DNA of 28,351 bases, from NCBI GenBank assembly GCA_900088475.1, contig FLMG01001956.1, positions 179,525 to 207,875 on the forward strand, written 5' to 3'. The notes below the pieces were generated by a model, which was not told the origin of the DNA, made no database searches, and saw only the letters and a program-made list of their open reading frames with translations. Origin of the DNA: Hyphochytrium catenoides. Taxonomy: Eukaryota > Sar > Hyphochytriomycetes > Hyphochytriales > Hyphochytriaceae. This document shows positions 23,060 to 28,351 of this stretch, piece after piece; the first letter of the stretch is position 1; the number at the start of each line of letters is the position of its first letter. The translations under genes were made by a program, and so were the position numbers.

Positions 23060-23078
23060 GGGGGGGGAAAGGGGGGGG
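23060..23078 (+). repeat. Two G8 runs separated by AAA
   Basis: The sequence is G8-AAA-G8. Eight consecutive G can supply two G3 tracts each, so this could form a G-quadruplex. It lies just upstream of the GA-rich tract at 23128. Long homopolymers may also be miscounted in sequencing. Confidence 0.7.
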
Positions 23079-23127
23079 CGCAAGAGCTTCTGAGTAACGA
23101 TTGTAAGGGAGGGGAAGTAGGCATGCT

Positions 23128-23270
23128 GGAGAGAGAGAGAGAGAGGAAGAGAGACACAGGCAGACAGACAGAGAGGGACAGAGATAGAGATAGAGAAGAG
23201 AGTCAGACAGAGAGAGAGAAGCGAGAGCGAGTTAGACAGCAGAGAGAGAGAGAGAGAAGAGAGAGAGAGC
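23128..23270 (+). repeat. GA-rich microsatellite-like tract with GACA interruptions
   Basis: Several uninterrupted (GA)n stretches, broken by GACAGACAGACA and GATAGAGATAGA, form a 143-base core. Purine-rich sequence continues to about 23510. It resembles the tract at 15313-15494. No gene is encoded. Confidence 0.8.
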
Positions 23271-24083
23271 AGCAAAAGATAAAAAAGGTAGGGAAGTCAA
23301 AAGGGGCCCTGAAGAGAGGAAAAGAGTGAGAGAGGACAGACAGAGGAAGGAACGAGGAGGATTGGAGGTGACGCTGAGGTGTCTCCTCTACGAATGATAG
23401 GGAGAGAACGGGAGGAGCGAAAGGGAGGGACAAAGGAAGCTATGAGATGTTGACACAAAAGGAGAGAAGTAGAGTGGGGAGAGAGAAGATGAGAGGAAAG
23501 TTGACAGAGAGCACCGTTGTTTCTTAACGACAGTTGTGGCGAAGGAGGCAGGGTTGGAGAGACTGCTTTCCCTATGAGTCAAGCACTTCGAAGCGCTTCA
23601 TCATCATCACCCCTCCTTGGCTGCCTAGAGAAGGACGGCGGTAATTGGGCATCGACCTGCTATTTTTAGTATTTAGGTAAAGATGAGAGAAACAGCACCA
23701 GTTGATGGGTTGATCTGCCTGGGTAGCACCAAGGATTGCTAGGAAAGGGATGATGGCAGCAAGAAGCTGCCGTGTAGAGTGAATAGGTAGTTAGAAGCCG
23801 CGAGGGGAGGGCTGATAAGACGCTCACAGCAGTCTTTTAGGAGGGAGAAGACGAGGCAACGCCGAAATGGAAGGATAACGGTTGCCATTGTGGCGGTTGT
23901 CAAGGGAGGTGATGGGATGGGAAAGGACTCTGACACGCCTTCCCCTACGTGCCCGCTCTACGCTATTCTATTCTTGTTCTTCTGGCCCTGTTGACCTCCT
24001 TTAAAGCACAGTGACGAGGTCATCATGTCAATGAGGATCAAGGCAAGCGGAGAAGAATGGCTCCCCATGTGATGTGTCTCTTA

Positions 24084-24166
24084 TAAGTTAAGGCAAGACC
24101 CCTCGGGAACAAGTTTCCCGTTATTAGAATGCATTCTTTTAGAGCGTTCGTCCTTGCCATAACTTA
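24084..24166. repeat. Inverted repeat enclosing two smaller hairpins (possible structured RNA or MITE remnant)
   Basis: The outer arms 24084-24097 (TAAGTTAAGGCAAG) and 24153-24166 (CTTGCCATAACTTA) pair over 13 of 14 positions. Inside are a 6-bp stem, CGGGAA (24104-24109) with TTCCCG (24115-24120), and a perfect 12-base palindrome AGAATGCATTCT (24126-24137). Together they would fold as a three-way junction. It could be a structured noncoding RNA, a cruciform-forming site, or a very small inverted-repeat element. I recognise no known RNA family and it does not fit a tRNA. Confidence 0.45.
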
Positions 24167-24743
24167 CATAGCTCCATCGGCTCCGTGACCCACCTGCTGC
24201 CACTTGGCCATTCCTCCTTTCGCCGTGTTAACCTCGCCGCTTTGCACAGAGATAAAAGCATTCACCACTCGTTAGATGCTTTCTGGGATCCTTGATCTTT
24301 CCGACTTCCAATGGGTAATGCTCTAACGAGAAAGAAGGGATCAGGCCCTTCTGCAATGATGTTGTTCTGAGTCACTCCACCGGCACACTGCTACCTAGGC
24401 CATTGAGGAGTAAGCGGCAAAAACCCAGTTTGACTACTAATTGGCACTTAACTATAGTGAGGTTGGCAGTGCTCGGTAGTGGGACCGAGAATCGGGCGGA
24501 CAACAACGAGTAACATCTGGCGACAAGCGGGTGAAGTCGGAAGAAGAGCATTAGGACAAAGCTCGCTTGTACGTCGTTTACCAAGAAGGATACCCTTAAC
24601 ATCTAATGGCGCGCTGATGAGGGCTGCAGGTGGCAGAAGACGAGACAGGAACAGCAGATATATGATTGGAAAGGAAAGAACTGAGACGTTTGATGACCGG
24701 TAGAGAAAGAAAGCCACAAGAAGCCTTGGGGCCACTCGCAGCC

Positions 24744-26899
24744 ATGTCTCGCCAACTTCATCATCACGTTTTCAAGAACGAGTCTCTGCCATACTCTAGC
24801 TGCACCTCAACCATCGTGGTTCGGCACTCCTGTGTCGTCTTTATGCTGTCAGTACTAGGATTCTTCCACATCAGCTCTTTATCAATGTCCCTAGTTTCTC
24901 CTCTCCCATTGTCTTCCTACCCTTCCCGACAACCCCATGTACATGATGATGAGTCGACTACGATGCCACAGGCCCAAAACCCTCCGACGACGGTCTTTGA
25001 TGAGGTGCTTTCATGGGAGAAACGAGATGAGCTATCACTGCTCGCTCTGGTTCCACCTACGGAAGCCAGATCAGGGGGAAGATGGGAGGATGACCCACAT
25101 GGCAGTAGCATTGAACCGATCAAGATAGCTGCTACTACCTTAGCGAATTCATCAAGCTCTCCTCCCGTCCCATCTCCTCTTTTTGAGAGGGATGAGGGTA
25201 GTGCCCAAACGTCATCATCTCAGTCGTCATCTCTCAATACAAGCTTGCCTGGCAGCGGCAGTGGCGCAGAAGCGGAAACTGTGGATGAGTATTATCCTTA
25301 CCCTTCGCCTGACTCTCCCATCCAGAGAGCTTTCGTGGCCATAGCGCAGATCAACCTTGCTGTCTCATTCCTCGCCTCCACTATTACCTCTGTTATGGTT
25401 TACCGGCGGAGGCACATGTTCCCTCTGTATGCGCTCAACACGAAGGCGCTCTTGCTAAATGAAGCAACCATTCCCTTCACTGTCTGGGCTTGGAGCTTGA
25501 GCTACGTCAGCCCGGACGCTTACTGCTGGTTCCAGCTGCTCTTCTGGGCCACGGGATTGTTTCCCACAGTCTCGTTTTTGCTATTCTCAGTTGTCAAGCT
25601 ATACTTGGACCACAAGGTAAATAGTGACAAGGTGAGGAACGCAAGTACGTGGGCGTACTGGGTTTACTCGCACCTACGAAGGCCCATCGTGCATATCCCT
25701 CTTCTGTTAGCCATCTGGGTGGAGAGCTGGATCTCTATCATTCCGCGGGCTGTCCGGCAGGTGCCATACTGGGGCGAGCCAGTGACTCATGAGGGCTGCA
25801 ACCAGTACACGGACTTTGACGTAAGTTCTGATGATGGTACTGCACAGTAGTAAGAATGGTAGAGAAAGGGCTTCCTAGCACTGACCTTTCCTTGACCTTG
25901 GCCTTTAGGCTTCCTTCTCACTCCCAACAGAATATGGCTGACGTGATCAACTATGCAGTGTATACGGCACTCACCATACTTTCGGCGCTATTTCTGCTGG
26001 GTTCTGTGGAAGAAGCTTTCCATTTGAAGCCAAAGCTCATCTGGGCCAGCGTTATTCTTGGCCTCACGCTGCAGTTCTACTATGTAATCCTCTACACTTA
26101 TGACTACTTCAAGGATCCAGTGACCTGGGCTATTCTTCAGACGGTGTCATCTCTGTCTTGTGCTGTTGCCGTCCATCTCTACACTTGGATTGTGCCCATC
26201 CCAACCCTCCTCGAGTCTTACCGTTACGAGCGCAAGCACAGAGGCCAGCATGATGATGACGTGAGAGTGGCAGACGTAAATAGGGTCCAACCGTTCTGTC
26301 ACAATTTAACGAATGGAGACAGCATCCTTCGTCGTGTAAGCAGTCCAATCCAACTGCGAGATCGACTGTTTACTTGTGATCCTTCTTTGCTGGACAGCTT
26401 TCAGGCCTATCTAGTCAAGGAATTCGCAGTAGAGAACATATTATACCTTCGCACTTCCATGGAATTTCACCGGGCCAAGACTAAGGCAGAGCGCGTCCAG
26501 CTGTCCTTAGAGATGAGAGGCGAGTATTTAGAGAAGGGAGCTCTGAGGGAGATCAATATTGGAGAGGACATGAAAGTAGAGCTGTGTGCCCTGGTGAAGC
26601 GTGGCATTGCTACGGAGCCGGAGTGCTGGGAGAAAGTAGATCTGGATGTGTGTGCCATGCTGATGGACTCTTACAACCGCTTTATCTTGCGTCGTTCCCA
26701 ACAAGGACAAGCAGGAGCTAGTCTTGTGTCACCCGCCGCACGAAACACCAAAGAGGAGCAAGCAGGTGATTTCCAAAGCCACCAGCAGGATGGAGGAGCA
26801 GCAACTGAGACACTGAAGAACGTAGATTCGACGAGGAAGTCGATTCGATATAGTGGACAGTGTCAAGTGATCCCCACTGAGAACGTGGAGGATTTATAA
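24744..26899 (+). CDS. Seven-transmembrane protein with C-terminal RGS domain
   Basis: Two exons, 24744-25820 and 25931-26899, join at phase 0 (GTAAGT...CAACAG, 110-base intron) and give 681 residues. Reading through the intron meets a stop at 25848-25850. An early hydrophobic segment (about 31-55) suggests a signal sequence; an in-frame ATG at 24843 would place it at the extreme N-terminus, and one at 24666 is also possible. Residues ~60-190 are a Ser/Pro/Glu-rich, presumably extracellular region. Seven hydrophobic segments follow at about 198-220, 236-255, 261-287, 315-335, 366-386, 394-415 and 424-447. Cys261 and Cys352 could form the usual extracellular disulfide. An RGS domain spans ~510-613, with SFQAYLVKEFAVENILYL, LREINIGEDMKVEL and MLMDSYNRFIL matching the family core. 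RGS domains speed GTP hydrolysis by G-alpha. The 7TM-RGS layout is that of plant AtRGS1 and similar protist proteins. It probably links a surface signal to G-protein shut-off. The ligand is unknown. Confidence 0.9.
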
Positions 26900-28351
26900 C
26901 TGCAAATCATTAGGTTTGCTATATTGGAAAGCCTCCTCCCCTCTCTCCTCATGAACTTCAGATAGGTCAATCATAGAAGCTCACTGTTGTCATAATATAT
27001 AGACATTGTTGACTATCGCCAGCAGCTACCTATAGCTCGAGGTGCTGGGAGCTTTCATTTCACCATCAAAATGCCGTCTAATAGGAGGAGGAAAGAGCGA
27101 AAAGGACGTTTACATCGCGCAGCGGATTGTCTTTGCATGGCAGTCAGCTCCCCTCAAAATAGTTTAGTTAGTTCCGGAGTGTTAATGGGGGACCAATCCC
27201 CTACTTGGAGAGAGTATATAGCAGTCTGCATGATGAGGATACGCTGTGAGCAGTCATCAGAGTTGACCTCGAGGTTCAAACCGAAAGCATGACACAGGGG
27301 ACGCGGTTTAGCTGGGTGCGCCTTGAGAAAGGTGGACTGTTGATACTTTGTGCTCTTCGTAGAGACTGATGAATGGATTGATTGATCAACTGAACAAGCG
27401 CTCACCAAGTCCTTTTCTAAGGTTCTTCTGGCGCTACCTAGCTAAATAGTGAACTCGCTAACTAACAGCTATCGCTACTGGACTACTTCCTGCTGGACCG
27501 TAAGTCCGAGATATCAAGCGCAACGTATGCAAGATAGAAGAAGTAGTTCAGACTGCCATCAGAAACTTCCATCTGCAAAGGCGTACCGCGGAAGAAACCC
27601 AGCACAGTCTAGTGGTCGAGGCAGGGCAAGCTAGACTTCCAGTACAAAGTTCGGGAACGCTAGTAGGCCAGAGAGACTTCTAGGATTCCTTACACGGCAA
27701 CAATCTTCTTGAGTCCGCATCGTTCAACCCCGTCCTGATGAATAGAAAAGCTACTACTAACCGCTTTGACCTGCATAAGTGTGTCGGGTGCGCTAATAAT
27801 AAGCAGCGATGGATGTCCAGCACTCTGGAGCGGAGTCGGGAGCCGACGCCTCTCCTATCCTCACTCCACCCTCAGTACAACGAAGAAGAGAATGTCTAAA
27901 CGACTGCCGGTGAGCGGTAGCATCGTGACACTTTGGGCAGCACTGTCCAGCCTATGTTTCTCTCCCATTCTACTCCGCGCAAGCATGGACCCCACCAGTA
28001 ATGTAGAAGAGTTAGGAATGTCGTTTTCCCCTAACTGCTGGTAGCATCTTAACACTTGGTGATGGGCCCCAAGACGACGCAGCACGACGAGCTAGACTCA
28101 CGGGGGAGGAGCTAAAGTATTCTCTTGGATTCGCCACTATCATCATCTGCCCACCATGCCGTACACCTCGAGCTTACTTTACTAGCTCAAGGTATCCATT
28201 GTGCTTCTCCGCTTGTTGCTTTCTGACCGGAGAGAGTCGTACTCTTAGCGGTGTAACGGACGGCTTCATACGACAAAGAATCCATCATGAGCTCCAGTTA
28301 GTATCCTGGAGGAAGGCTGTGCCGCTGTCCGTTACAAGTGGGGACGGCTCT
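26900..28351. other. 3' gap without a supported gene
   Basis: I recognise no domain on either strand. A splice-like pattern at about 27460-27500 (CTAACTAACAG, 31 bases open, then GTAAGT) is suggestive, but no flanking exon joins it in phase. The 73-codon frame from ATG 27071 has no recognisable features. A gene may continue beyond the right edge. Confidence 0.45.
28252..28336. repeat. 10-bp inverted repeat near the right edge
   Basis: TGTAACGGAC (28252-28261) is the exact reverse complement of GTCCGTTACA (28327-28336), with about 65 bases between. GGC follows the left arm and GCC lies near the right arm, so pairing may extend with a small bulge. No function can be assigned. Confidence 0.5.

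Larger units (their letters stand above)
22172..24743. other. Long gap between carbamoyl-phosphate synthase and 7TM-RGS genes
   Basis: No recognised coding sequence on either strand. It contains a GA-rich tract, two G8 runs and a foldable inverted repeat, listed separately. Minus-strand Ser/Leu-rich frames at about 23010-23580 are artefacts of the purine-rich plus strand. Confidence 0.55.

Noticed and set aside
23010-23580. Ser/Leu-rich minus-strand frames
   Set aside because: They are direct translations of the GA-rich tract and neighbouring purine-rich DNA.
25821-25850. Read-through of the 7TM-RGS first exon to a stop at 25850, as a four-helix protein
   Set aside because: A consensus GTAAGT donor and an in-phase acceptor at 25930 restore three more helices and the RGS domain, matching the known family layout.
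27255-27290. A GAGGTTCAAACC string suggesting a tRNA T-loop
   Set aside because: The flanks do not pair as a T-stem and no acceptor or anticodon arm can be drawn around it.
27071-27292. A 73-codon frame starting ATG in the 3' gap
   Set aside because: No conserved feature, no good splice sites linking it onward, and length within chance expectation.

Overview
This window is nuclear DNA of a spliced eukaryote. Its genes are split by GT-AG introns of about 60 to 350 bases, and many exon joins keep codon phase exactly. Five protein genes are well supported. Four have introns: the C-terminal part of a Hobbit/BLTP2 (SABRE/FMP27) bridge-like lipid transfer protein, an HNT1-type HIT hydrolase, the twin-CX9C mitochondrial factor CMC2 (minus strand, three short exons), and a complete 12-exon carbamoyl-phosphate synthase with fused amidotransferase. 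The fifth pair is a single-exon secreted cysteine-rich repeat protein and a two-exon seven-transmembrane RGS protein, giving six loci in all.

The carbamoyl-phosphate synthase chain stops after its MGS-like domain and carries no dihydroorotase or aspartate transcarbamylase. This excludes the animal/amoebozoan CAD layout, and it is also not the split fungal or plant layout. With the 7TM-RGS protein and the frequent short introns, it suggests a protist or alga, perhaps a stramenopile. That assignment is an inference and no marker gene settles it.

Layout: 1-7834 (+) lipid transfer protein, cut by the left edge; 7835-8504 gap with exon-like fragments; 8505-9135 (+) HNT1; 9449-9871 (-) CMC2, convergent with HNT1; 9872-12868 long gap with purine-rich stretches, a short direct repeat and a dense CCAAT/ATTGG cluster; 12869-13492 (+) secreted protein; 13493-15759 gap with unproven small ORFs and a GA-rich tract; 15760-22171 (+) carbamoyl-phosphate synthase; 22172-24743 gap with a second GA-rich tract, paired G8 runs and a foldable inverted repeat; 24744-26899 (+) 7TM-RGS; 26900-28351 gap with no supported gene.

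The genes do not form a pathway or operon. They look like an ordinary stretch of a moderately compact nuclear genome. I found no phage, CRISPR, toxin, transposase, rRNA or tRNA signal. The most novel items are the three-repeat, 18-cysteine secreted protein, the CCAAT cluster upstream of it, and the structured element near 24.1 kb. I see no convincing new multi-gene system.
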